A stretch of 64,000 nt of DNA from Enterobacter huaxiensis (GCF_003594935.2 NZ_CP043342.1:4092001-4156000); one strand, 5' to 3'; positions 27,141 through 36,035 are shown, numbered from the stretch's first letter. Made by a program: numbers and translations. Notes: generated by a model not told the origin, from the sequence alone.

Positions 27141-27863
27141 TTACTCTTTATCGCCCAGCAGAACGGATTCCAGCGCGATTTTGATCATGTCGTTGAAGGT
27201 GGTCTGACGCTCGGCAGCGGTGGTCTGCTCGTGGGTACGGATGTGGTCAGACACGGTGCAGATGGTCAGCGCTTTCGCACCAAACTCAGCCGCCACGCCG
27301 TAGATACCGGCCGCTTCCATTTCCACGCCCAGAATGCCGTATTTTTCCATCACGTCGAACATTTCGCCGCCGTCCGGCGCATAGAACAGGTCAGCAGAGA
27401 AGATGTTGCCCACGCGAGCCTCAACGCCCAGCGCTTTTGCCGCGTCAACCGCGTCGCGCACCATGCCGAAGTCAGCAATTGCCGCGAAGTCATGGTCTTT
27501 AAAACGCATGCGGTTCACTTTGGAATCGGTGCAGGCACCCATACCGATAACGATGTCGCGCAGCTTAACGTCCATGCGCACCGCGCCGCAGGAGCCCACG
27601 CGGATGATTTTCTTCACGCCGAAATCGGTGATCAGCTCTTTGGTGTAGATAGAGCAGGATGGGATACCCATGCCGTGGCCCATCACGGAGATTTTGCGGC
27701 CTTTATAGGTCCCGGTGAAGCCCAGCATGCCGCGAACGTTGTTCACTTCACGTACGTCTTCCAGGAAGGTTTCTGCAATGTGCTTCGCGCGCAGCGGGTC
27801 GCCCGGCATCAATACGACGTCAGCGAAATCACCCATTTCTGCATTAATGTGAGGAGTTGCCAT
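27141..27863 (-). CDS. deoD: Purine nucleoside phosphorylase DeoD
   Basis: DeoD splits purine (deoxy)ribonucleosides with phosphate to the free base and (deoxy)ribose 1-phosphate. The 240 residues match the hexameric bacterial type: N-terminal TPHINAEMGDFADVVLMPGD, the phosphate-binding RVGSCGAV, and the active-site VEMEAAGIYGVA and SDH segment near residue 204. It is the last gene of the deo cluster. A repeat hairpin separates it from deoB, which may reduce or separate its expression. Confidence 0.98.
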   Translation of the reverse strand: MATPHINAEMGDFADVVLMPGDPLRAKHIAETFLEDVREVNNVRGMLGFTGTYKGRKISVMGHGMGIPSCSIYTKELITDFGVKKIIRVGSCGAVRMDVKLRDIVIGMGACTDSKVNRMRFKDHDFAAIADFGMVRDAVDAAKALGVEARVGNIFSADLFYAPDGGEMFDVMEKYGILGVEMEAAGIYGVAAEFGAKALTICTVSDHIRTHEQTTAAERQTTFNDMIKIALESVLLGDKE

Positions 27864-27894
27864 CTTCAGTTCCTTTCAAATTGTTTATTCTTTT

Positions 27895-27946
27895 CACCCT
27901 CTCCCTGTGGGAGAGGGCCGGGGTGAGGGCATCAGGCCGCACCCAA
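27895..27946. repeat. CCCTCTCCC/GGGAGAGGG repeat between deoB and deoD
   Basis: The hairpin CCCTCTCCC-TGT-GGGAGAGGG is followed by CCGGGGTGAGGGCATCAGGC. The same unit is found near ettA and before nadR. Here it lies inside an operon, between deoB and deoD. Confidence 0.75.
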
Positions 27947-27952
27947 CACGAT

Positions 27953-29176
27953 TTAGAACATGGCCTTGCCATATTCCATGTCAGACGTACCAAAGTATTT
28001 CGCGATGGTCTGGCCGATATCCGCGAAGGTTTCACGGTGACCGAGCGAGCCCGGCTTCACTTTCGGGCCGTACACCAGCACCGGAATGTGCTCACGGGTG
28101 TGGTCGGTACCGGTCCAGCTTGGGTCGCAGCCGTGGTCCGCAGTCAGGATCAGAATGTCATCTTCACCCACCAGCTCCATCAGCTCCGGCAGACGGCGGT
28201 CAAACAGCTCCAGGCCGGCAGCGTAGCCCGCGATATCGCGGCGGTGGCCCCATGAGGAGTCGAAGTCCACGAAGTTGGTGAAGACGATAGTCTTGTCGCC
28301 CGCCTCTTTCATCTCTTTGATGGTGGCGTCGAACAGCGCGTCCAGACCGGTGGCTTTCACTTTTTTAGTGATGCCGCAGTTGGCGTAGATATCCGCGATT
28401 TTACCCACGGACACCACGTGGCCGGCTTTCTCTTCAACCAGCTTCTGCAGCACGGTCGGCGCCGGTGGCTCAACGGCCAGGTCGTGACGGTTGCCGGTAC
28501 GCTGGAAGTTACCGGCTTTGTCGCCGATAAACGGACGCGCGATAACGCGGCCGATGTTGTAGCCGCCTTCGGTCAGCTCTTCACGGGCGATTTCGCACAG
28601 CTCGTAGAGTTTATCCAGGCCGTAGGTCTCTTCGTGGCAGGCAATCTGGAACACGGAGTCGGCAGAGGTGTAGAAAATCGGCTTGCCGGTTTTCATGTGC
28701 TCTTCGCCCAGCTCGTCCAGAATCACGGTACCGGAAGAGTGGCAGTTACCGAGGTAGCCCGGCAGGTTGGCACGCTTCACCAGCTTATCCAGCAGCTCCT
28801 GCGGGAAGCTGTTCTGGTGATCGGAGAAGTAGCCCCAGTCAAACAGAACCGGTACACCGGCGATTTCCCAGTGTCCAGACGGCGTATCTTTACCGGAAGA
28901 GAGCTCGTGCGCCCAGGCGTATGCGCCCACCACTTCCGCGTTGCCGTCCATACCGGCTGCGATCTTACCGGTAGAACCTTCATGCGCTTTTACCAGACCG
29001 AGGCGGGTCAGGTTTGGCAGGGTCAGAGGACCTTTACGACCGTTGTCCGCTTCGCCTTTGGCGCAGGCTTCCGCGATGTGACCCATGGTATCGGAACCCA
29101 CGTCACCAAAACGATCTGCATCTTCAGTTGCGCCGATGCCGAATGAGTCCAGCACCATAATAAATGCACGTTTCAT
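27953..29176 (-). CDS. deoB: Phosphopentomutase DeoB
   Basis: DeoB interconverts (deoxy)ribose 1-phosphate and 5-phosphate, linking the phosphorylases to DeoC. The start MKRAFIMVLDSFGIGATEDA gives 407 residues, equal to E. coli; a nine-codon extension is not supported. It is an alkaline phosphatase superfamily enzyme: metal ligands lie in VLDSFGIG, YTSADSVFQIACHEE and LTADHGCDPSWTGTDHTREH. It follows deoA by 53 bases in the deoCABD order. Confidence 0.97.
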   Translation of the reverse strand: MKRAFIMVLDSFGIGATEDADRFGDVGSDTMGHIAEACAKGEADNGRKGPLTLPNLTRLGLVKAHEGSTGKIAAGMDGNAEVVGAYAWAHELSSGKDTPSGHWEIAGVPVLFDWGYFSDHQNSFPQELLDKLVKRANLPGYLGNCHSSGTVILDELGEEHMKTGKPIFYTSADSVFQIACHEETYGLDKLYELCEIAREELTEGGYNIGRVIARPFIGDKAGNFQRTGNRHDLAVEPPAPTVLQKLVEEKAGHVVSVGKIADIYANCGITKKVKATGLDALFDATIKEMKEAGDKTIVFTNFVDFDSSWGHRRDIAGYAAGLELFDRRLPELMELVGEDDILILTADHGCDPSWTGTDHTREHIPVLVYGPKVKPGSLGHRETFADIGQTIAKYFGTSDMEYGKAMF

Positions 29177-29229
29177 AATTGTTCTCCGTACGTAGTGCTT
29201 CAAAAAATAGCGATCAGATCAGTATACCG

Positions 29230-30552
29230 TTATTCAGTGATACGGCGATAGACAGTCGGTGTGGTTTCCGGTGCTTTATCGTCAAGCCTGATTGCCGCTT
29301 TTACCGCTTTCGCCGCGTCCTGCCAGCTGGCTTCGTCTTTGGCGTGGATCACCGCCAGCGGACGCTGGCCGTCAATGCTGTCGCCCAGGCGGGCCATATC
29401 GGTAAAGCCGACGCTGTAATCAATGGTGTCCGATGCCTGACGACGACCGCCGCCCATCGAAACAACCGCCATGCCGAGCGCGCGCGTGTCCATTGCCGAC
29501 ACAAAGCCTTCGCCGTCCGCATAGACCGCCTTGCTGAGCATCGCGGTTGGCAGGTATTTCGCGTAGTTCTCGACGAAATCGGTCGGGCCTTTCTGGGCTG
29601 CAACCATGCGGCCGAAGATCTCTGCCGCTTTGCCGTTATCCAGCACCGCCTGCAGTTTCGCGCGCGCTTCCGCATCGTCTTTGGCCAGCTTGCCGGAGAT
29701 TAACATCTCAACGCACAGCGCCATGGTGACGTCGAACAGACGCGGGTTGCGGTATTCACCCGTCAGGAACTGGACGGCTTCGCGGACTTCCACGGCGTTA
29801 CCGGCGCTGGACGCCAGCACCTGGTTCATGTCCGTCAGTAATGCCGTGGTGCGCACGCCCGCGCCGTTGGAGACGCCAACGATCGCTTCGGCCAGCGCAG
29901 CAGAAAGTTCATAGGTTGGCATAAAGGCGCCGCTGCCCACTTTCACGTCCATCACCAGGGCGTCCAGACCTTCTGCCAGCTTTTTGGCAAGAATCGACGC
30001 GGTGATCAGCGGGATGGAGTCAACGGTCGCGGTAATATCGCGGGTTGCGTAGAAACGCTTGTCTGCCGGAGCGAGAGAGCTGGTCTGGCCGATAATCGCC
30101 ACGCCAACGTCTTTAATAATGTCGCGGAAGCGGCCGTCATCCGGGAAGATATCGAAGCCCGGAATGGCTTCCAGTTTGTCGAGCGTGCCGCCGGTGTGGC
30201 CCAGGCCGCGCCCGGAGATCATTGGAACGTAACCGCCGCAGGCTGCCACCATTGGGCCAAGCATCAGGGAGGTCACGTCACCCACGCCGCCGGTGGAGTG
30301 TTTATCCACAATCGGGCCGTTGAGGTTGAGGCTTTTCCAGTCCAGAACGGTTCCTGAATCTCGCATCGCCATGGTCAGCGACACGCGCTCCGGCATCGAC
30401 ATATCGTGGAAGAAGATGGTCATCGCCAGAGCCGCAATCTGCCCTTCGGAGACGGTGTTATCACGAATGCCGTTGATAAAGAAGCGGATCTCTTCGTCGC
30501 TTAATGCGTGACCATCACGTTTTTTACGAATAATTTCTTGTGCGAGAAACAC
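29230..30552 (-). CDS. deoA: Thymidine phosphorylase DeoA
   Basis: DeoA splits thymidine with phosphate to thymine and deoxyribose 1-phosphate. I chose a GTG start (reading FLAQEIIRKKRDG) because a strong GGAGGT ribosome site stands six bases before it and the length becomes 440 residues as in E. coli; the ATG four codons upstream overlaps that ribosome site. Family motifs are VDKHSTGGVGDVTSL, near residue 84, and ISGRGLGHTGGTLDKLE. A REP pair separates it from deoC. Confidence 0.96.
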   Translation of the reverse strand: MFLAQEIIRKKRDGHALSDEEIRFFINGIRDNTVSEGQIAALAMTIFFHDMSMPERVSLTMAMRDSGTVLDWKSLNLNGPIVDKHSTGGVGDVTSLMLGPMVAACGGYVPMISGRGLGHTGGTLDKLEAIPGFDIFPDDGRFRDIIKDVGVAIIGQTSSLAPADKRFYATRDITATVDSIPLITASILAKKLAEGLDALVMDVKVGSGAFMPTYELSAALAEAIVGVSNGAGVRTTALLTDMNQVLASSAGNAVEVREAVQFLTGEYRNPRLFDVTMALCVEMLISGKLAKDDAEARAKLQAVLDNGKAAEIFGRMVAAQKGPTDFVENYAKYLPTAMLSKAVYADGEGFVSAMDTRALGMAVVSMGGGRRQASDTIDYSVGFTDMARLGDSIDGQRPLAVIHAKDEASWQDAAKAVKAAIRLDDKAPETTPTVYRRITE

Positions 30553-30584
30553 GGTAACCTCCATGCGGAATCGGGGGATTTGTG

Positions 30585-30651
30585 GCGGGTGTCGCTACGC
30601 TTACCCGCCCTACGATCCTGTAGGCCGGATAAGCGAAGCGTCATCCGGCAT
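30585..30651. repeat. REP pair inside the deo operon (deoC-deoA)
   Basis: Two REP units (GCGGGTGTCGCTACGCTTAC and GTAGGCCGGATAAGCGAAGC with their complements) lie in opposite orientations between deoC and deoA. Intra-operon REPs often change relative mRNA stability of the flanking genes. Confidence 0.85.
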
Positions 30652-30661
30652 TGTCTGGCAA

Positions 30662-31441
30662 TCAGTAGCTGCTTGCGCTCTTACCGTCGCCGTGGCCCAG
30701 CGCTTTCAGCAGGCTTGCCAGCAGGCTGGACGCGCCGAAGCGGTAGTGACGGGAATCGGCCCAGTCGGCGCCGAACAGCTCGTCGGCAATCGCCAGGAAC
30801 TGCTGCGCGTCTTCAGCGGTACGCACGCCGCCCGCAGGTTTGAAGCCCACGGTTTTGGACACGCCCATGTCGCGGATAACTTCCATCATGATGCGGGCGC
30901 TTTCCGGGGTGGCGTTAACCGGCACTTTACCGGTAGAGGTTTTAATGAAATCCGCACCGGCTTTGATGGAGATTTCAGATGCTTTACGAATCAGCTGCTC
31001 TTCTTTCAGCTCGCCGGTTTCGATGATCACTTTCAGCAGCACGTTTGCCGCCGCGCACGCGTCTTTACAGGCTTTCACCAGGTCAAAACCGACCTGCTCG
31101 TTGCCGGCGATCAGCGCGCGGTACGGGAACACCACGTCAACTTCGTCTGCGCCATAAGCAATCGCCGCGCGGGTTTCCGCCAGCGCAATTTCGATATCGT
31201 CGTTGCCGTGCGGGAAGTTAGTTACGGTTGCAATGCGCACGTCCGGCGTGCCCTGCTCGTTCAGCGTTTTACGGGCAATCGGGATAAAGCGCGGGTAGAT
31301 ACAGACGGCGGCGGTGTTACCGACGGGCGTTTTCGCCTGGTGGCACAGGGCGATGACTTTTTCACTGGTGTCGTCATCGTTCAGGGTGGTCAGGTCCATC
31401 AGTTTCAACGCGCGCAGGCTGCTTGCAGTTAAATCGGTCAT
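30662..31441 (-). CDS. deoC: Deoxyribose-phosphate aldolase DeoC
   Basis: DeoC cleaves deoxyribose 5-phosphate to acetaldehyde and glyceraldehyde 3-phosphate. The start MTDLTASSLRAL gives 259 residues as in E. coli. The Schiff-base lysine is in LLKVIIETGEL and the proton-relay lysine in ADFIKTSTGKV; the phosphate site is VGFKPAGGVRT. It is the first gene of deoCABD, with promoter P2, CRP sites and a DeoR operator just upstream. Confidence 0.97.
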   Translation of the reverse strand: MTDLTASSLRALKLMDLTTLNDDDTSEKVIALCHQAKTPVGNTAAVCIYPRFIPIARKTLNEQGTPDVRIATVTNFPHGNDDIEIALAETRAAIAYGADEVDVVFPYRALIAGNEQVGFDLVKACKDACAAANVLLKVIIETGELKEEQLIRKASEISIKAGADFIKTSTGKVPVNATPESARIMMEVIRDMGVSKTVGFKPAGGVRTAEDAQQFLAIADELFGADWADSRHYRFGASSLLASLLKALGHGDGKSASSY

Positions 31442-31486
31442 AACATTCTCCAACGGCAGTGCCGTATAAATTTTACCTTGCGGGTC

Positions 31487-31502
31487 TGTGAGTATTCTAA
31501 CA
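31487..31502 (-). promoter_or_regulatory. DeoR operator at deoP2 (O2-like)
   Basis: TGTGAGTATTCTAACA matches the DeoR palindrome TGTTAGAATTCTAACA at 14 of 16 positions. It lies 46 bases before deoC, overlapping the expected minus-10 region of promoter P2. Confidence 0.85.
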
Positions 31503-31519
31503 TTCACCCGCATCCACAC

Positions 31520-31588
31520 TTCGACATTCATCACAGTTAATGAAAACTGCGTACAAATTTGCATTACTGTAATGAGATCAACGTCAAA
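31520..31588 (-). promoter_or_regulatory. Tandem CRP sites of deoP2 (CytR-type control)
   Basis: Reading toward deoC, the first site is TTTGA-CGTTGA-TCTCA (31588-31573) and the second TGTGA-TGAATG-TCGAA (31535-31520). Their centres are 53 bases apart, as at E. coli deoP2, where the CytR repressor binds between two CRP dimers. Confidence 0.8.
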
Positions 31589-31703
31589 TTTTAGTTCGCG
31601 AATTGCTGACTAAAACAGCGATACCCCCTGTCGGATCAAAAGCCCCGACGGGACAACTTCCTACAATCCGCTCATCATCCGCAGAACATTTAAGGAAGCG
31701 AAC

Positions 31704-33251
31704 ATGCCTCACTCCAGCCTCGACGCGCTGCAACAACGTTGCCAGCAAATTGTGACAAGCCCGGTGTTAACCCCTGAGCAAAAACGTCATTTCCTGGCGC
31801 TGGAAGCGGAGAACGACCTGCCTTATCCGGCACTGTCCCCGACAGCCCGTGCCGCGCTGGATCAGGGCTTTATCTGCGACATGTTCGAAGGCCATGCGCC
31901 TTATAAACCTCGTTACGTTCTGCCGGATTACGAAAAATTTCTGGCAAAGGGATCAGAATGGCTGGAGCTGGAAGGGGCAAAAGATCTCGATGACGCCCTC
32001 TCGCTCTTAACCATTCTCTATCACCATGTTCCGTCCGTCACATCGATGCCCGTGTATCTCGGCCAGCTTGATGCGTTACTGAATCCATATGTTAGAATTC
32101 TAACACAGGAAGAGATAGATAGCCGAATAAAACGTTTCTGGCGCTACCTCGACCGCACGCTGCCGGATGCCTTCATGCACGCCAATATCGGCCCGGCGGA
32201 TACGCCCGTCACGCGCGCCATTCTGCGCGCGGATGCAGAGCTGAAGCAGGTCGCGCCAAATCTAACCTTTATTTACGACCCTGACATCACCCCGGACGAC
32301 TTGCTGCTTGAGGTGGCTAAAAACATTTGCGAATGCAGCAAGCCGCATATTTCTAACGGCCCAGTGAATGATAAAATTTTCACAAAAGGCCGCTATGGCG
32401 TGGTGAGCTGTTACAACTCGCTGCCGCTGGCAGGCGGTGGAAGCACGCTGGTTCGCCTCAACCTGAAGGCAATTGCTGAACACAGTTCTTCTGTTGAAGA
32501 CTTCTTTACCCGCACGCTCCCACACTACTGCCAGCAGCAGATTGAGATCGTCAACGCACGCTGTGCATTTTTGTATGAGCAGTCAGGCTTCTTTGAGAAT
32601 AGCTTCCTGGTGAAAGAGGGGCTGATTGATGCCGACCGTTTCGTGCCCATGTTTGGCATGTATGGCCTGGCGGAAGCGGTGAACGCGCTGTGCGATAAAA
32701 GCGGAATGGAAGCACGCTACGGCAAGGACGAACGGGCCAACGCGCTGGGCTATCGCATCAGCGAACGGCTCGCGGCGTTTGTGGAAAACACGCCGGTGAA
32801 ATACGGCTGGAAGCATCGCGCTATGCTGCACGCGCAGTCGGGGATCAGTTCGGATTCAGGCACCACGCCGGGAGCACGACTGCTCTACGGAGACGAGCCG
32901 GATCCTATCAGCCATCTGCTGGCCGTCGCCCCGCACCACAAACACTATCACTCCGGGATTAGCGATATTCTGACGCTGGAAGAGACGGTAAAACGCAACC
33001 CGCAGGCCGTTGTGCAGCTTTGCCTGGGTGCCTTCAACGCCGGCATGCGTGAATTTACCGCCAACGTGGCGGGTAACGATCTGGTGCGCGTCACAGGCTA
33101 TATGGTGCGATTATCGGATCTGGAGAAATATCGGGAAGCGGGTTCAAGAACCAACACCACGTGGCTGGGTGAGGAAGCCGCACGAAATACCCGTATTCTG
33201 GAACGTCAGCCGCGCGTAATAAGCCATGAACAGCAGATGCGCTTTAGTTAG
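31704..33251 (+). CDS. yjjI: YjjI family glycyl radical enzyme-like protein
   Basis: The 515-residue protein matches E. coli YjjI (DUF3029). Near the C-terminus, RVTGYMVRL fits the glycyl radical motif RV[ST]G[YF], which puts the radical on Gly465. A cysteine-containing segment NICECSKPHISNGP may belong to the active site. The next gene, overlapping by 26 bases, is a glycyl-radical activating enzyme, so the pair probably forms an anaerobic enzyme system. The substrate is unknown. The neighbouring deo operon and shared operators suggest a link to deoxynucleoside metabolism, which is inference. A DeoR operator lies within its coding sequence. Confidence 0.9.
   Translation: MPHSSLDALQQRCQQIVTSPVLTPEQKRHFLALEAENDLPYPALSPTARAALDQGFICDMFEGHAPYKPRYVLPDYEKFLAKGSEWLELEGAKDLDDALSLLTILYHHVPSVTSMPVYLGQLDALLNPYVRILTQEEIDSRIKRFWRYLDRTLPDAFMHANIGPADTPVTRAILRADAELKQVAPNLTFIYDPDITPDDLLLEVAKNICECSKPHISNGPVNDKIFTKGRYGVVSCYNSLPLAGGGSTLVRLNLKAIAEHSSSVEDFFTRTLPHYCQQQIEIVNARCAFLYEQSGFFENSFLVKEGLIDADRFVPMFGMYGLAEAVNALCDKSGMEARYGKDERANALGYRISERLAAFVENTPVKYGWKHRAMLHAQSGISSDSGTTPGARLLYGDEPDPISHLLAVAPHHKHYHSGISDILTLEETVKRNPQAVVQLCLGAFNAGMREFTANVAGNDLVRVTGYMVRLSDLEKYREAGSRTNTTWLGEEAARNTRILERQPRVISHEQQMRFS
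32090..32105. promoter_or_regulatory. Perfect DeoR operator inside yjjI (O1-like)
   Basis: TGTTAGAATTCTAACA is a perfect 16-base palindrome identical to the DeoR operator consensus. Its centre is 603 bases from the deoP2 operator, close to the E. coli O1-O2 spacing of 599, so it probably marks deoP1 and allows DNA looping by DeoR. Confidence 0.88.
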
Positions 33252-34086
33252 TCAGGTTATCCCCTTCTCCTGCGTCGACGGGCCGGGCAGCCGCCTGGCG
33301 CTGTTCCTGCAGGGGTGCAACCTGCGATGCAAAACCTGCCACAACCCGTGGACGATCGGTCGCTGCAACGACTGCGGCGACTGCGTGCCCCACTGCCCTC
33401 ATGATGCGCTGACCATTCGGGCCGGGCGCGTCTGGTGGCAGGAGAGTGACTGCCAGCAGTGTGATACCTGTCTTCACCTCTGCCCGCAGCAGGCCACGCC
33501 GATGGCGCAACGCTTCAGCGTGGAGGAGATCCTCACGCAGATCCGCAAAGCGGCACCTTTTATTGCAGGCATCACCGTCAGCGGCGGTGAAGCCACCACG
33601 CAGCTGCCGTTTGTGATCGCCCTTTTTACGGCGATCAAAGCCGATCCCGCCCTGCGCCATTTAACCTGTCTGGTTGACAGCAACGGACTGCTGGGGGAAA
33701 CCGGCTGGCAAAAACTCCTGCCGGTACTGGATGGGGCGATGCTCGATCTAAAGGCATGGGGAAATGAGCGTCACCGCTTCCTGACCGGGCGCGAAAACCC
33801 GCAGATTAAACAGAGCATCCGCTGGCTGGCGCAGCATCAGCGGCTGACGGAACTGCGGCTGCTGGCGATCCCTGAGCAGTCTGATTATCTGGAACATTTT
33901 AAGCCACTGATAGCCTTTATTCGCGGGCTTGGGGATATCCCGGTGCGGATCAACGCGTTTCACGCGCACGGCGTATACGGAGAGGCGGCGTCATGGCGCA
34001 GCGCCACGCCGGACGACGTTGAGCCACTGGCGGCAGCGCTGGAAGAAGAGAGGATCAGGGTGATCCGCCCGTCACTTTACTTATAG
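33226..34086 (+). CDS. yjjW: Glycyl-radical enzyme activating protein YjjW (radical SAM)
   Basis: The 286-residue protein has the radical SAM cluster motif CNLRCKTC (Cys31, Cys35, Cys38), followed by two ferredoxin-type iron-sulfur motifs (CNDCGDCVPHCP and CQQCDTCLHLCP) and the SAM-binding GGE in TVSGGEATTQ. This is the layout of pyruvate formate-lyase activase relatives with extra clusters. It overlaps yjjI by 26 bases and should install the radical on YjjI. Its end overlaps that of the convergent yjjV by six bases. It should work only without oxygen. Confidence 0.94.
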   Translation: MNSRCALVSQVIPFSCVDGPGSRLALFLQGCNLRCKTCHNPWTIGRCNDCGDCVPHCPHDALTIRAGRVWWQESDCQQCDTCLHLCPQQATPMAQRFSVEEILTQIRKAAPFIAGITVSGGEATTQLPFVIALFTAIKADPALRHLTCLVDSNGLLGETGWQKLLPVLDGAMLDLKAWGNERHRFLTGRENPQIKQSIRWLAQHQRLTELRLLAIPEQSDYLEHFKPLIAFIRGLGDIPVRINAFHAHGVYGEAASWRSATPDDVEPLAAALEEERIRVIRPSLYL

Positions 34087-34863
34087 GGTAATGCCAAATA
34101 CCGAACGGCTGTTCTCAAGCAGCGCATCGGCAACCACCTCTTCTGGCTCCTGGCGCAGCTCGCACAGCGTGGCAAACACGCGCGCCGCCCGTTCCGGCCG
34201 ATTGGGCTGCCCCTGAAAACCATTCAGCGGCATATCGGGGGCATCGGTTTCCAGTAATAACGCCGACAGGGGCAGCTGTGCCATCACATCGCGGGTCTTA
34301 CTGGCGCGCGGGTAGGTAATGGTCCCGCCCACGCCGATCTTATAGCCCAGCTCAATGAAACGCTGCGCCTGCTGCAGGCTGCCGGAAAAACCGTGCACCA
34401 CGCCCCTGCGCGGCAGATCGATGCGCTTCAGGTGCATCGCCAGCTTGTCGTGCGTGCGGCGGGAGTGGAGGATCGCCGGCAGATCGTGGCGCTTTGCCAG
34501 CTTAAGCTGCGCGTCGAGGATCGCCTGCTGGCGTTCAAAATGGGGGTCCTCGCGATAGAGATCGAGGCCGATCTCACCGACTGCAATCAGCTTCCTTTCG
34601 CCAGCGCGCAGAAGTGAATCCAGCCGGTCGATATCGTCTTCAGTGTGCCGCTCGATAACGATAGGGTGCAGCCCCAGCGCGGCGTACAGCGCGTTATGCT
34701 GTCGGGCAAGCTCCAGCACCCGGGTAAAATTTGCCGCTTCCGTTGACGGGACGATAATCGCCTGCACGCCTGCATCTGCGGCACGGGCGATGCTCGGCCC
34801 TTCGTCACCGGTAAACGGTGGAAAATCAAAATGGCAGTGGGTGTCGACAAAACGGTACGTCAC
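34081..34863 (-). CDS. yjjV: TatD family metal-dependent hydrolase YjjV
   Basis: The 260-residue protein is a TatD-type TIM-barrel hydrolase. Metal-binding residues lie in VDTHCHFDF (residues 7-15), GEIGLDLYRED, PAILHSRRTHD, VVHGFSGS and LETDAPDMPL. Family members are DNases or act on nucleic acid ends; the E. coli protein is a putative deoxyribonuclease. Its start overlaps the yjjU stop by four bases (ATGA type), so the two are translated together. Confidence 0.94.
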   Translation of the reverse strand: MTYRFVDTHCHFDFPPFTGDEGPSIARAADAGVQAIIVPSTEAANFTRVLELARQHNALYAALGLHPIVIERHTEDDIDRLDSLLRAGERKLIAVGEIGLDLYREDPHFERQQAILDAQLKLAKRHDLPAILHSRRTHDKLAMHLKRIDLPRRGVVHGFSGSLQQAQRFIELGYKIGVGGTITYPRASKTRDVMAQLPLSALLLETDAPDMPLNGFQGQPNRPERAARVFATLCELRQEPEEVVADALLENSRSVFGITL

Positions 34864-35912
34864 GCCAGATCCTCGTTATCTAAGAGTGCGTCGTTGGCCT
34901 GCGGAACATCCACCAGCGGCACGGTCAGCGGATCGTTCGCCACAACTGCAGGCGGGGTAATGATGCGCTTGTGCCGGTGAAGCGGCGGCTGTTCCGCCAG
35001 CATTTTGCCCACCGTTGCCAGGAAGTAGCGTCCGCACAGCCGCCCCGTTTTGTAATCCATGCGCAGCGCCGGTATGCGGCTGCCCAGCGCCATGCTCACC
35101 AGCGGCTTAGGCGGGTAAATTTCGAAAATACGCAGCTTGCCCGGCGGCTTTTCAATAAAACGCTGCATCTCACCGTAGGTCGATTCATGCAGTTTGGCGA
35201 TATTCACCAGCGGCTGCAGGCTGCTGTCGCCCAGCCACCGCTCCATGCGCTTAAACCACTGCGGGGTGTAGTACGTCTGCGACGGCACGGTGCGGATCAC
35301 CACGATGGTTTTCGCCCCGCGTCGCGCAGCTTCCTGTACCGGAACGGCGTCGCTGATACCGCCGTCCAGATAGCTGATGCCGTCCAGCAGTGCGCCGGTG
35401 CGGTAAAAACCCGGTATAGCGCTGGAGGCGCGGATAATGTCCAGCCAGTTCTCTTTCTGCGGGGAAAAATAGCCCGGCGTGTAGTCATCTCCCCTGCTGG
35501 CGCACATCCAGAACTCTTTTCCGTTATCGAACAAACGAGCCGCAGTGTCCATCGCCAGCGGCATCTGGCTGGCAGTTGACTCCAGCAGCCAGTCGAGATC
35601 GATCAGGTTTCCACCGCGCACAAAACGCATCGGGTTGAAAAATTCCTTCGACGTGGTGTAGCGCATAATAACTTTGCGGGCATAGCCCGGCTGGTTACAG
35701 ACGTAGGCGGATAGGTTTTGCGCTCCGGCAGAGGTGCCAAAGAAGAGGTTAAAAGGGTTAAACTGCGCGCGCATAAATTCATCCAGCACGCCGGCCGTGA
35801 ATATGCCGCGCTGTCCGCCACCTTCACATACCAGTGCAAGCTGGCCTGCACGAAACGGCTTTAACGCCAGCGGCGCAATATTGCCGAGCGTAACGGGAAT
35901 TCGCTGACCCAC
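34860..35912 (-). CDS. yjjU: Patatin-like phospholipase YjjU
   Basis: A patatin-like hydrolase. The glycine-rich oxyanion loop is CEGGGQRGIFTAG, the nucleophile serine is in FFGTSAGAQN, and the catalytic Asp is in YLDGGISDAVPV. Family members release fatty acids from lipids. I chose the GTG that reads VGQRIPVTLGN, which has an AGGA ribosome site and matches the E. coli start (350 residues); an in-frame GTG twelve codons upstream is also possible and would give 362. The C-terminal tail beyond residue 300 is less conserved. It is cotranscribed with yjjV. Confidence 0.9.
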   Translation of the reverse strand: MGQRIPVTLGNIAPLALKPFRAGQLALVCEGGGQRGIFTAGVLDEFMRAQFNPFNLFFGTSAGAQNLSAYVCNQPGYARKVIMRYTTSKEFFNPMRFVRGGNLIDLDWLLESTASQMPLAMDTAARLFDNGKEFWMCASRGDDYTPGYFSPQKENWLDIIRASSAIPGFYRTGALLDGISYLDGGISDAVPVQEAARRGAKTIVVIRTVPSQTYYTPQWFKRMERWLGDSSLQPLVNIAKLHESTYGEMQRFIEKPPGKLRIFEIYPPKPLVSMALGSRIPALRMDYKTGRLCGRYFLATVGKMLAEQPPLHRHKRIITPPAVVANDPLTVPLVDVPQANDALLDNEDLA

Positions 35913-35983
35913 CTCTGCATTCCTGTTTTCATTATTGTGTTCTGACACAGTAACGCACTCCCGGCCTGAGACTCAAACACGAA

Positions 35984-36008
35984 AAAGCCAGTCGCAAGGA
36001 CTGGCTTT
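35984..36008 (-). terminator. Terminator downstream of ytjA
   Basis: A perfect ten-base stem AAAGCCAGTC with GACTGGCTTT around a five-base loop lies between ytjA and yjjU. It has A and T runs on the two sides, so ytjA and yjjU are probably separate units. Confidence 0.8.
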
Positions 36009-36035
36009 GTTTTGTTGACGGTCTATTGCGTTTTG

